Below, piece by piece: positions 45,604 to 56,432 of a stretch of DNA of 64,000 nucleotides; the first letter of the stretch is position 1; each line of letters starts with the position of its first letter. The translations under genes were made by a program, and so were the position numbers. Origin of the DNA: Cafeteria roenbergensis (taxonomy: Eukaryota > Sar > Bigyra > Bicosoecida > Cafeteriaceae); the NCBI GenBank assembly GCA_008330645.1, contig VLTN01000023.1, positions 413,793 to 477,792 on the forward strand. Direction: 5' to 3'. The notes beneath the pieces were generated by a model that did no database searches, was not told the origin of the DNA, and saw only the letters and a list, made by a program, of their open reading frames with translations.

Positions 45604-46046
45604 ATGGACAAGGTGCTTGGAATGGCCCTGATCGGTGCTGGGGCGGCCATCTTCGTGTACTACACGCTGTGGGTGCTGGTGATGGTGAGTTTGGCAGCGA
45701 GTTGCCACGTGCTGCGTGCGCTTTTCGCGGCTCACTCTCTGGCGCGGGCAAGCCTGGGGCCTGCGCGCCCATCGGAGCGTCGCATGCTGTGGACTACCCG
45801 TTCTTTGGATCCCTCGTTGCCCGACTGGCATGCTCGCAGCCATTCCTTGCGGAGGGCCACTGGCTTGCGCCCTTCTTCCCCCTCAGCCACTGGGCCGGCG
45901 TGCTCCTTCCCGCGGTGCTGCTTGTCGTCGGGCTCAGCCTGGCCGCCACATTCATTGGAGTCGTTATGATGCGCTCAGGGAAGAAGAAGAGCGCCGGGGG
46001 CGGCGCGCCAGCGGCCAAGGGCCCGAAGGCGAAAAAGGACGACTGA
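45604..46046 (+). CDS. DPM2: Dolichol-phosphate mannose synthase subunit 2
   Basis: Exons 45604-45684 and 45840-46046 (donor GTGAGT, acceptor GCAG, phase 0) give 95 residues, close to the ~84 of animal DPM2. Two membrane helices (GMALIGAGAAIFVYYTLWVLVM and a second, AGVLLPAVLLVVGLSLAA continuing to VVMM) flank the luminal PF...H...FFPLSHWA loop, as in the family, and a Lys-rich cytosolic tail follows. DPM2 is the non-catalytic ER subunit that stabilises DPM1/DPM3 in making Dol-P-Man for N-glycans, GPI anchors and O-mannosylation. The start could lie upstream as a one-codon exon (ATG at 45423 spliced to 45598), which would add two residues. Confidence 0.85.
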
Positions 46047-46388
46047 GGCTGCTTGCCCGCATCGACGGGCACGTGGGCGGGGCCGGGCCGGGCCTTTTGC
46101 CGCCTCCGGCTTGGACGTTACGCTGCGTGTCTGTGCTTGCCCTCAGAGTGCGTGTTGGGCGGCCCGAATGGGGTTCTCCAGCTGGTGCAAACAAGTGCGC
46201 GCCCGGCGACTGGCAGTTGCCATCGCGCGGGCGCGCACTGGCTCCCGCCGTCTCCCTTCCCCCCCACACACATACGCGTCCGCAACCATTCCTACACAAG
46301 CCATCGCAGAGATCGCAATCGCTCAGGGGTGGCGAACGGCGCGCTCTCTGCCGACCGGGGGACAGAGCGCGTGCCACCCGCACATGCC
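46047..46388. other. Intergenic region between convergent genes
   Basis: This 342-base region holds the 3' flanks of DPM2 (+) and the CDKL-type kinase (-). It has a C/A-rich run at about 46259-46275. No gene is recognised. Confidence 0.55.
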
Positions 46389-46879
46389 TCAGAGCCGCAG
46401 CCGGCCGCCTGGCTCGCCCAGCGGACGCAGGGTGGAGGGAACGCGCCCTTGCCTCGAGTGCCCCGGCGCGCCTCCCCCCACGCCGCCACCGCCGCCGCCG
46501 CCGCCGACTGGCGGCTGTCCGACCCCGTACGACTGCTGTCTCGCCTGCCCCATGGCGAAGAGCCGTGACGCTCCCCGCGACAGGCTCTGCCTGGCGGCCG
46601 CGTCGAGCGCGCTGGCCTCTGCAGCTGCGGATGCGCGCAGGCCGCTGAGCGGGCGGTAGACCAGGGAGCCGTCGGTGCCGCCCACGCCCGCACCCGCCCC
46701 TGAGACGCCTCCGCTTGAAATCCCGGCAGGGGCCCTGGGAAGGCCGCCCCCGCGGGCGGATGGCATGTCTGAGCCGCTGTGCATGCCAGCTGCCATCTCC
46801 CTGGCCAGAGCGCGCGCTGCCACGCCGCTGCCGGTGGGAGCGCCGAGCATTGGGTCAGCGCTGCCGCCACCGCCAATGC

Positions 46880-46928
<49 letters not shown>

Positions 46929-49279
46929 GCCCGGTCCTCTCCTATGCCCCCCGCCACCTCCTCCTCCTCCTCCTCCCCCTCCCATGTGACGCTTACTGCC
47001 CCCTCGCGACTTGGACGCTGCCGCCCCGCCGGCTTGCCGCGAGCGTGCCCTCCTGCGCCCCGCCGCCTGCGACGGCTGCCCGTACAGCGCCTCCGCAGCG
47101 TCCAGGGGAGTGGAGCCCCCGCCGCCTCCTCCGCCCCGGGCGGCCCCCCTTGGTCCCCGCAGCCCCCCACGGCTCCGCGCCCTCGCCGCGCCTGCTGTGG
47201 GGGTGACGCCGCTCCGGCCGTCGTCAGTGTCCGCAGCCGCTGCGGACTCGTCGTCGTCGTCGTCGTCGTCCTTGCCTCCGCCCCCGCCGCCGCCGCCGCC
47301 AGCTGCATGGGCGCGGCCAGAGGGGCGAAGCCCTATGCCGGTCCGGCGGCGACCCCGCCTGGCGGTGCTGCCACTGGCCGCGCCCCCGTCGGCGGACGAG
47401 TGCGGTGACTGGGAGCCGCTGTCCCCGCCTGCATGCCTGCCCCCCGTGGCCTGCGCGACCGCGGCGCGCGCAGCGGCCGCCCCTACGCCCTCTGTGGACA
47501 GCCTGCGGCCCGCTCTGCTGCGGCGGCCCACGGGCCCGGCCGGAGCTGGCCCGCGCGGGGAGGCCCTTCCGGTGTCGCCGGTTCCCCCGCTGTGCCCGGA
47601 GCTATGCGTCGGCCGCGCATCCCCCGGGGGGACGGCTGAGGGCGCGTGGCCGCCCGTGCCGCCCGAGCCTGCCAGCCCTCCTGCGCCGCTGGCGGGCTCC
47701 TCGGCGGGGAAGCCAGGATCCGCGCGGCGGCCAGTGGCGGCACTGCCCGTGGAGGAGGCTAGGGACGACGTGCGGGGCACAGCGTGCGGGCCGGGCGCTG
47801 TGGGGGTGAGGTCGGAGGGCGAGGGAGGTGGCGACGTCGGCCCCTTGGCTCTGCCGTGAGACCTGCTGCTGCCAGCAACCAGCGCGCCAGCGGCATCGCT
47901 GGCCGAGGGCGAGGCGGCGTCGTGGTCGGGCGGGCTCCGGGCCGGCTTGGGCGCCGCAGCGTCCGCCTTGCGACTCTTGGACTTGCGATGCCTGGCTGAG
48001 CGTGGGGGGTTGCCGCTGGCGCCCGAAGCCGCCCCGGCGGTGGTGCCGGCCGCCGCTGCAGCAGCTGCAGCGGCGGCGGCACGAGGGGACACCGGCGGGG
48101 CCCACCCGTGCTCCTCGGGGAGCCCGGCGAACCAGGGGTGCGTGACGCAGCCGACGGCTGACAGCCGCTTCGCGGGATCCATCTTGAGGCAGGCTTGCTG
48201 GAAGTCGATGGCCTCCCGGGGAAGGAGGCGGGCGTACCGGGACATGAGGTGGTCGAGCCCCCTGGAGGCCATGGTGGGGAAGGTAAGTCCCTGGAAGCGC
48301 GGGTTGCGCAGGAACAGCTGCTTGTGCGCTGGAATGAGCGCGCCCATTGCCTTCTGGATCACGTACAGCTGGTCGACCTCGTTCTGGCCCGGGAACAGCG
48401 GCTGGCCGTCGGCAAGCTCGCCCATGATGCAGCCGATGGCCCAAATGTCCACGGAAAAGTCGTACCTCGTGGACCCCAGCAGCAGCTCAGGCGCGCGGTA
48501 CCACCTGGTGGCGACGTAGTCGGTCAGGTCGGTCGGCTTGGAGCTCACCGTCCGCGCAAAGCCGAAGTCGCACAGCTTCAGGCTCTTGTCAGCTGGGTTG
48601 ACGAGCAGGTTTTCCGGCTTGATGTCTCGGTGGATCACCCTGTTCCGGTGGCACCACTCGATGGCAACGCACAATTGGAACACAAGGCGCCGAACCATCT
48701 CCGCGCCCAGGCCGTCCGGGTGCTCCTCCAATACCTCCAGCAGGTTCCTTTCGACATATTCGAACACCAGGTACAGCTTGCCCCGCCGGCGAAACGCGTC
48801 GTGCAGGTGCACGATGTTTGGCTGGCTGCGCAGCATTCGCAACAGTTTGACCTCCCTGAGCGTCGTCTTCTTCACGATGTCATCGTCTGCGGACGCGCGA
48901 GGCCAGCACGCGAAGAAACAACGGTGGCTGCCTCTCGCCTTCCGCCGCGTGCCCGGCTGCGCGCTGGCTGGGCGGTGCTGCGGCCTGGGAACCGAACGGC
49001 CAAGGCAGCGGCTGGCCTGCAAATGTTCGTTGTCCGCGGCACGCGCTCGGCTCACCCTCGCCTTCCTTGAACTTCTTGATGGCCACAATGTCATCCGTTT
49101 CCTGCGGTGCGGACGAGGGCGAGCGCGGCGCGACTCGGACGCTGCTCGCCGGCGCGCGCGGTTGACCTGGAGGCGCGCGACGTGCCCTGTCCCGCTCGCG
49201 CGCTCACCCTGTTGCGACACCGCAGCACCACGCCGTAGGCGCCCTCCCCGACGATTCCCAGAACCTCGTACTTGTTCAT
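46389..49279 (-). CDS. CDKL-type serine/threonine kinase with long Gly-rich tail
   Basis: Exons 49279-49208, 49101-49056 and 48886-46389 (donors GTGAGC, acceptors GCAG) join in phase to give 871 residues. The kinase domain (1 to ~290) is complete: glycine loop GEGAYG 11-16, VAIKKF with Lys33, Glu51 in LREVKLL, HRDIKPEN 125-132, DFG 146-148, and the T-x-Y activation motif TDY at 161-163 in TDYVATRWYRAPELLLG. This TDY sequence and the KEGEDDDIVKKTTLREVKLL block (rebuilt across intron 2) point to the CDK-like (CDKL) group rather than MAPKs or CDKs. CDKL kinases control cilium or flagellum length and transport. The remaining ~580 residues are disordered, Ser/Gly/Pro/Arg-rich, with Gly runs from CCG/GCC repeats at about 46870-46990 and an Asp run near 47250. 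Confidence 0.88.
46870..46990 (-). repeat. GGC/GGA repeats encoding poly-Gly
   Basis: Two successive trinucleotide runs encode almost pure Gly in the tail of the CDKL-type kinase. On the plus strand they read as CCG and CCT units. Confidence 0.85.
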
Positions 49280-49625
49280 CCCGCCCGCGGCTGCGCGGCG
49301 AGGCGCAGCCGCTGCGAGTGCTTGCGGGCCCTGCCGCGGTGGAGCGTTGAGGTGCACAATGCTTGCACAGCATCGCGCTTGTGACTCGCAGAGCCCGAGA
49401 AATCCCACAATTCGGCGGCACGACGGGCCCCACGCCGGCTCGGCGGGTGCAGCCACATTCGTGCGGCGTGCTGCCCCGCTCGAGCAGCGCGGCACGCGCA
49501 GTGCGCGGCACGCTGCCACGAAGATGCCCGGCCATCGCAAACCGCACTTGCTTGACGAGATGCGCACACAACCTCGCACAGCGCCCACACTCGTCGCAAC
49601 GGCGGGACTGCACTGAGCCGCAGGC
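49280..49625. other. Intergenic region
   Basis: This 346-base region lies upstream of the CDKL kinase (-) and downstream of the EF-hand gene (-), and presumably holds the kinase promoter. No gene is recognised. Confidence 0.5.
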
Positions 49626-52046
49626 TCACAGGCGACGGGTAGCCAGTCGCAGGTGCGATCCGGTCGACGACGGCTCCCAGCCCCCGGACAGCTCGTGGCC
49701 GCTCGGGAGTCGCGTCAGCGACGGCGGCGAGGCCTGGGAGCCCCTCCCCACGTCACGGACGGACAGCCGCTGCGTCCCGGGGGGAGAGGCCGCGAGGGAG
49801 GCCGCAAATGGATGGCTCCGTATCGACGTGCTCTTGCCCGACGATGCCGGGCGCGAGCTGCTGGCCAGCGCAGCCTCGAGCTTCGTCCCGCGATGGCTCG
49901 AGGCATCGCACCTGTAGCCGATGTGCGAAGAGACGCTGTCGGCACTCTGCAGGGTCGCCCCTGCGCTGGGTGGCCGCCCAGGAGGCTCGAGCACGGTTCG
50001 GTGCAGCAGCGACTTGGCGAAGTAAGAGGACGTTGCTGGGCTTTCGGGCGGGATGTCCGCCAGGCCAGCGGTGATGCTGCTGCGGCGCTGCCGTCGAGGG
50101 CGCCTTGCTGGTTGCATCGACCCGGCGGGACCCGGGGCGTGCCGCTGCGAGCGCTCAGGCGGCGGGGCCCCAGGCAAAATGTCGCCAGCTGCGCTGTTAA
50201 GGACAACGGAACCGCGGCGACCACGGCGAGTGTCGCGCATTCGGCGTGCCTTTGCGATGGCAGCCACCACGTTGGCCCTCCGCTGCGCCGCGTCGAAAAG
50301 GTCGCGCCTCGCTGCCATCGCCGACCTCGCAGGCGCGTCCGCTCGCGAAGCCGGGAGGCCAGTCCTCAGCACCGCAGCAATGGGCTTGACGCGCGTGCGC
50401 TGCCGGGATTCCTCGTAGTCGTCAAGGCTGGTTCGCTGTGCCATCTGGATGCTAGTTGCACCAGCCTCGGCGCGCAGAGTGGTCTCCGCGGCCTTTCGCA
50501 GGGCTGCTCGCCTGTCCCTCAAGTGCCGGTCAAGGATCACCAGAGTGGGCTCCGCTGCGGGCGGCCGAAGCGCCTCTGGTTCGGCTCCGATGCTCATGCG
50601 GCGGAGGCGTGCGTGCTTCGACGGCCTCGGCGGGGACCCTGGGGACGCAGCTCGTGGGTCTCCGCCCCCGACAGCTGCTCGAGGCCCGGGCGTTTGGCCG
50701 GCACCGCCAGCGTCTGGACTCGCCGGGCTCGTTTGGGGACGGACGGCAACGCCGGGCGAGGCCTCCAGACTGCCAGCCTGCTCGGACTGCGCGCTGTCGC
50801 CTCGCCTGCCGGGCGGCTGGGCTGAAGAGAGCGAGGGGCGCCCCGCTGACGTCCGCACGGGGGTTGCGGCGAAAGACTGCTCCGACCCGGACGCAACCGA
50901 GCTCGAGTCGCCGTGTCGCACAATGCCAGCTCGCTGGGCCTCCTCGAATGACATTGGGGGCTTGCGGCGCGACCCGTCGTCGTCCAGCAAGGCCCCTTGT
51001 GGCCTTTTGGGAGGGGACGCCAAACGAGCTCGGCGGCGAATGAGTCGGCGAGCCTTTGCAGCCGCTGCGGACTTGGCCTCGGCTTGCGCATGCTCCTCGG
51101 CAGCGTTGAGGGCCTCAAGCGCGATGACAGTGCGAACCCTATGCGGGGGTGGCTTGTGCGGCCGCGCCACGGCGATTCGCTGCTGCTTGATCCCCTCGAG
51201 GAGCAGCTTTCTGCGGTAGGAGCTGAGCAACGTCTCCAGGTCCAGAAGCTCCGGGTCGCCCATCGCGCCACTCTGGATTGTGTTGATGAACCTGCCGATC
51301 AGCATGGACGACGTGCCTTCGTCCTTGAGCGCCTCTTCTTCTGCCTTGGCCCGGGCGGCAGCGGCCAGCTCGTCGCTGGTCTCGAAGGTTTTGCCTCGTG
51401 GCCTGGCCGCCGCGGGCGACTGCACATCGAAGCCTCCATGCTGGGGAGAAGAAGGGGAGGGTGACGCCAAAACCCCCCCGGGGCCCAGCGCAGGCATCCC
51501 AAACCTTGCAACGGATCGGGAAGGGCTCAGCGGCGCTCGATCGCTTCGCTTGACCCCCGCGGCCGCTCCTCCGCGCTCTGGCTTGCGCTCTTCAGAGAGG
51601 CCGGACTCAATCACTGTGAAGAGCTCATCAACGTCAATCTCCCCACTCCCGTCTGCGTCAACGGCGGACACCATGGCCTCGAGCTGCGCGCGGCTGAAGA
51701 CAAGGCCTGCCGACGTGAGCGGCCCCTCGAGCTCGTCCATGTCCAGAAACCCGCCCTGGTCCTTGTCTAGCAGCTTGAACCACCTGTGCACGATTTTCAT
51801 GAGCTCCTGCTTGCGCCTGTACGCCTGCACCGCGTCCATGCGCCCATGCTTTGCGAAGTACTGCGCCTCCAGCTCCTGCTGGTGAGCCGACCGCGCATTC
51901 CGCCACTGGCTCCCCGTGAGCTTCCTCTCCGACGCCCGGGCTCGGGCTTGCTGCAGAAGCATGCCCATTTCGGCCGAAGCGAGAGTTGCCTTCACCCCCG
52001 CCGACGAAACCAGGTGCTCCGCCTCATTGCGGCTGGAGACGCTCAT
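49626..52046 (-). CDS. EF-hand protein with long disordered tail
   Basis: A single exon of 806 residues. A helical N-terminus (AEMGMLLQQARARASERKL) is followed by two consecutive EF-hands at ~115-185. The first, DKDQGGFLDMDEL, keeps the acidic loop positions. The second, DADGSGEIDVDEL, is canonical, so calcium binding is likely. The remaining ~600 residues are Arg/Ser/Pro/Ala-rich and mostly disordered, with short basic helices (KARRLIRRRARLASPPKRP; RRANVVAAIAKARRMRDTRR). No transmembrane segment or enzyme domain is seen. A calcium sensor tied to cytoskeleton or flagellum would fit, but that is inference. The gene is divergent from the coiled-coil protein gene, with 384 bases between start codons. 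Confidence 0.7.
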   Translation of the reverse strand: MSVSSRNEAEHLVSSAGVKATLASAEMGMLLQQARARASERKLTGSQWRNARSAHQQELEAQYFAKHGRMDAVQAYRRKQELMKIVHRWFKLLDKDQGGFLDMDELEGPLTSAGLVFSRAQLEAMVSAVDADGSGEIDVDELFTVIESGLSEERKPERGGAAAGVKRSDRAPLSPSRSVARFGMPALGPGGVLASPSPSSPQHGGFDVQSPAAARPRGKTFETSDELAAAARAKAEEEALKDEGTSSMLIGRFINTIQSGAMGDPELLDLETLLSSYRRKLLLEGIKQQRIAVARPHKPPPHRVRTVIALEALNAAEEHAQAEAKSAAAAKARRLIRRRARLASPPKRPQGALLDDDGSRRKPPMSFEEAQRAGIVRHGDSSSVASGSEQSFAATPVRTSAGRPSLSSAQPPGRRGDSAQSEQAGSLEASPGVAVRPQTSPASPDAGGAGQTPGPRAAVGGGDPRAASPGSPPRPSKHARLRRMSIGAEPEALRPPAAEPTLVILDRHLRDRRAALRKAAETTLRAEAGATSIQMAQRTSLDDYEESRQRTRVKPIAAVLRTGLPASRADAPARSAMAARRDLFDAAQRRANVVAAIAKARRMRDTRRGRRGSVVLNSAAGDILPGAPPPERSQRHAPGPAGSMQPARRPRRQRRSSITAGLADIPPESPATSSYFAKSLLHRTVLEPPGRPPSAGATLQSADSVSSHIGYRCDASSHRGTKLEAALASSSRPASSGKSTSIRSHPFAASLAASPPGTQRLSVRDVGRGSQASPPSLTRLPSGHELSGGWEPSSTGSHLRLATRRL

Positions 52047-52430
52047 CGGCGCAACCGCCGTGTGCCTTCCAAGGCAAACGGAGCACCAGATTGGCTAGCC
52101 CTCGCCTGGGGGTCACAAGATCCTTCGCGGATCGCGGAGTCGCGGCGCCGCCGCTGTCGCACGAGCGAGGGGAGTGTGGGCAGCGTGCAGCCAGAGCCGC
52201 CAAGGCCTGTAGGACCAAGCTGGCTCCGCCTGCAGGCCCCAAGCCACGTGCGCGGGCCAAAGGACAGCTGTCGCCCGTTGGTCGATCCGCCAGGTGGCCA
52301 CTGTGCTGCGCCGCCCCTCCACATCCCGGTCGCCAGAGAGCGCCCTCTGGCAGAGCCGCGCTGCAGCGGTTGCCCATGCGCAAACGGCTGCTGGCAAGCT
52401 GCTCGCGCGCATTCGGTGTGGGCGGCAGCC
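52047..52430. other. Divergent promoter region
   Basis: This 384-base region separates the EF-hand gene (-) from the coiled-coil gene (+). The plus-strand frame is open upstream of 52431, so an earlier start is possible, but this stretch lacks the composition of the protein that follows. Confidence 0.45.
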
Positions 52431-53097
52431 ATGGCATCGAGCGTGCTGTCCCGGTCCTCCGCGTCGCTGAACGAGCTGCGGCGGTTCCGGACCCTGCTCG
52501 ACAGCCGCCGCGACGGCGAGATGTCTGCGTCCAGGCTGCATAACGGCAGCCGGGCGACGGCGGCATCAGGGCACGGCTACAGGAGGTCAGCAGACCCAGA
52601 CGTGCTTGGAGAGCTGAGCCACGCGGATGCAAGTGGCGTTAGCACGCCGTCGCAGTCTCTAGGCTGGACTCACGAGCAGCCTTGGCACGCAACGGCCGTG
52701 CCGACGAGCAGGCCCGGCCAGGCTGTGCTCGCCTCGGGTCGCCACTCTGACGGCTCAAGTGCAGCGTTCAACAGTGGCGATCGCTACCCGGGGCAGGGTT
52801 TGGCGTTTGAGGCCGGTCTACGCACTGGGCAAGCCGCACCGCAGCTCCCCCGGCCGTCAGCGCAGCAGTCACCGTGGGCACAGCCTCCTCGCACCCACGG
52901 GGACCATGGCCGCCCAGGCACGCCCTCTCGCGGGCGCATGGCGGGGCCAGGCCCCGCTGCCAGTGGCCCCGTCGTGAGCGCGCCCTCGGATGCGCCCGCT
53001 GCAGCTGCTTGGCAGCCCGCCTCGCGCGGCGCCCAAGCTGGCACAGGTCCCGCACCGCTCGCGGCACCGGCCCAGCGGGCGCAGCCAGGCGTTGCTG

Positions 53098-53128
<31 letters not shown>

Positions 53129-56100
53129 ACCCCCGCCCTCGGCGTCGTGGTCCCAAGGCGGCCCGGCCGGCTCCGTGGCCGCCCGGGGCATTGCCACGCA
53201 CAGTGGCCCGACGCACGCCCAAGCCCCGCCCTGGCCCCTCGCTGCAGATGTCTCCGCGGTTTCGGGGCAAGGCAACCACTCTGGAGTCTACGGCCAGTCC
53301 TTCGCCTATCAGCAACGCCTCGCGTCGCTGTCACCCCCTCGCGCCTCCTCCTTCGCGGCCACAGCAGCCACCGCGGCTGAGGCGCCGGTCGGGCACTCAT
53401 CGACCGGCCATCCGGCGACGTCATGGCCCGGTCGTGCTCCCGCCACCCTCGCAACATCGCTCCACCATCCAGAGCCCTGGCCGCACCGCCACCCGCATCA
53501 CGCCCAGCTGCCACAACAGCAGCAGCCCTTCCAGCAGTCGCCGCACCAGCAGCAGCAGCAGCAGCCCCCCCAGCAGTCGTACCATCAGGCGAGACCAACT
53601 CTGGCCACGTCTGCAGCAGGGCGCGGCGGCAGCAGCGGGGTGAGTGAGATGCTGCGTGCGCTGCCGCCAGGCAGCGCCGTGGCGGTCGCTGCGTCGGCCG
53701 CGGTTGCCGAGGCCCGGGCCGAGGGCAGGGCTGCAGTGGATGCAGCAGCGGCCGAGGCGGAGGCCAGGGCGCTCGCCGAGCACCGCAGGGAGGCGGCGGA
53801 GGCGCGGGCGGAGGCGGCGGAGGCGGCGGCCGCAGAGGCAGAGCAGGCTGCAGCCGCCGCAAAAGCGACTGCAAGCGAAGCACAGGCGGCTGCCGAAGAG
53901 GCCTCGGCCGCGCGTGCCAAGGCAGAGTCTCTCGTGCGGAGTCTGGAGGAGCAGATCCGAACAATGACGGCGGAGTTTCATGCAGAGACGGCCAAGACCA
54001 AGGCAGAGGCCGCTCGTTCCGTCGCTGATGCCGAGAGAGCGCTGGGTAGAGCCCAGGCCGAAGCCAAGGCGGAAGCGAGGGCGGCTGCGGCCCGGCTAGC
54101 CGAGTCCAAGGCGGCGGCCGAGGAGGCGGCGGCAGAGGCCGGGAAGCGGCTGAAGGAGGCGCTGGCATCGGAGGAGGCCTTGCGAAACCGCTGCCTGGCA
54201 AAGGAGAGCGACGCAGAGTCGCTCAGGCAGCTCATGCGGAGCGTGGAGGCGGAGATGGAGGCAGACGATCACAAGGCAGTCTTGGCTCTGTCCGAAGAGC
54301 AGAAGCGCACTGCGGCAATGGCGCGGTCGCTTCAGCGCGAAACCTCGGAGCGGGCTGCAGCCATGCGACGGGTGAGCGCGCTGGAGGAGACAGCTCGGCT
54401 TGCCACAGCCCGTGCGGAGGCGGCGGAGGCAGCTGCCAGCCGGTGCGCGCTCCTGCGCCGTGAGGAACGGACTAGGACTGACAGGCTCGAGGCGGAGCTG
54501 CACAGCGCGGCCGTCAGGGCGACACAGGCCGAGGCGGCCGCGGCAGGTCGGGCGGGGAGGCGAGAAGGAGGCGGCAGAGGCCTTGGAAGTGACAACTACG
54601 ACGCCAACTATGACGACGAGGTTCGGGACTACGGCGATTCTGAGTCGCCTCGACTCACGGGCTCTCCCCGCCCAGAGGACGGCTCCTGGCTCCCCAGCCG
54701 CGGCCGCTCGGCCCTGCGGCACACTTCCGCGGACGACTGGCAGAGCCGTGGGTCCGCATCACCACCGCGGGCCTCGTCCTACGGTGCGGGGCGCAGAACC
54801 GCTCCCCTGTCCGCCAGGTCTGTCAGGTCTGTCAAGTCTGTCAGGTCTGTTAGGTCTGTCAGGTCGGCCAAGTCCGCGCGATCGGCCAAGTCCGCGCGGT
54901 CAGTGTCCCCATCCCGCCGTGGCTCGCCAGCCAGGCAGCGCCGCCCTGCAAACGCTGCGGCTGCGCCCGCGCGAGGTGTTGCTCACTCGCCCGCAAGGTC
55001 GGTGGGCAGGAGGACAGCGCCTGTGGCGGGATCCTCCCCCTCCAAGAAGTCTGCAACGGCCCGCCCGCAGTCTGCGCGAAGCCGCCCGCGGTCGGCACGC
55101 GGCCCCTCCCGCTCCCGCAGCGTAGCCAGCGGCAGGGCCAGCGGGGTCGGGTCGCCGCGAGGGTTCGCCAGCGGAAGGGCCAGCGGGGTCGGGTCGCCGC
55201 GAGGGTTCGCCAGCACGAGCATGACGGCGTCCCCGCGCCTGGCTCGCGACGGGTCGGAGATGCAGCGCTCGGTCGCGCCGACCTACGCCCGCCGGCGCAC
55301 CTCCTCGCCCTCGCGCGTCTCCCGGCCCGCCTCCGCGCGACAGCGGGACTCCACAGCTCCCCGCCCGTCGCGTGGTCCAGCCGCCACGGCGCACGCTGAC
55401 GCACCGTATCCCCGCTATCCTGGCCCCGACCCTCAGGACGTCACAGGAGCCCGCCCTGGCGGTGCCGCCTCACCGGCGGCGCCTTCCTCCCCGTCCGGGC
55501 AGCGAATCGGGCTGGGCATCGTGCGCCGGCCCGCCACTCCGCCGTACGGGCAGCGCGCGGCGCCGCAAGCAGAGCCTGGGTGGCAGAGCGGCAGAGCGGC
55601 CTCCATGGCCCGTTCGTCGCTTTGCTCCTCTGTGGCAGAGCTTGACGCGGCAGAACGCGTCCTGGACGTGCAATGGCCGGACCGCGCGGCAACCAGCTCG
55701 CGCCGCCCGTCTGCGTCGGCCCCGCAGCTGGAGGGACTATCTCCCAGCAGCGGGGGGCGGAGGAGCAGAGCAGGCACGGTGCAGGTCCGCAGCGCGATTG
55801 CGGACGCAGCAGGCACTCCGCCCCCGCCGTCGTCCCCGCCGCCCCGCGCTCGACGCAGCTTCCTTGGCGCGGGGGCGGGCGCCGGGGGCAGCGGCGTGGG
55901 TGGTCTCAGCGGCACAGGCGGCCGCAGCGGCGGTAGCGGCGACCCCAAGCGGAGAGACGCCCCAGGCAGCGAGGCTTCGGAGGCGACAGCTGCGCACTCC
56001 AGCGTCGTCTCCGCTCCCGCACAGGTTCGCCCGCCCGCCCCGGTCGCTCATCAGGGGCCTGCGGCAGAGACCCTTCCGGTTCGCGGCTCTGCCAGTGGCA

Positions 56101-56397
56101 GGGGCCGGACCCCGTCCACGGCAAGCTCCTCTCCCCGACTCGGCATCGGCGTGGTCACGTTCCAAGCGCATGCGGGCCAGGCCATGGCTCGCAGCGGTGG
56201 CGCGGCGCCGCAGCGCGTCGCGGTTTCGCGCCTCGAGAGCGCGCCTGCGCGGCGGCCGGCTGGCCCTGCCGCTGGAAGCAGCGGGCGGCGCCAGGTTACC
56301 GGGGGAGCAGACAGGGCTCCGCCGAGCGCTGAGGCCGAAGACGAGCTCCAAGGCGAGGACGAGGACGAGGACGAGGACGCTGAGGGGGTCGCGACCC

Positions 56398-56432
<35 letters not shown>

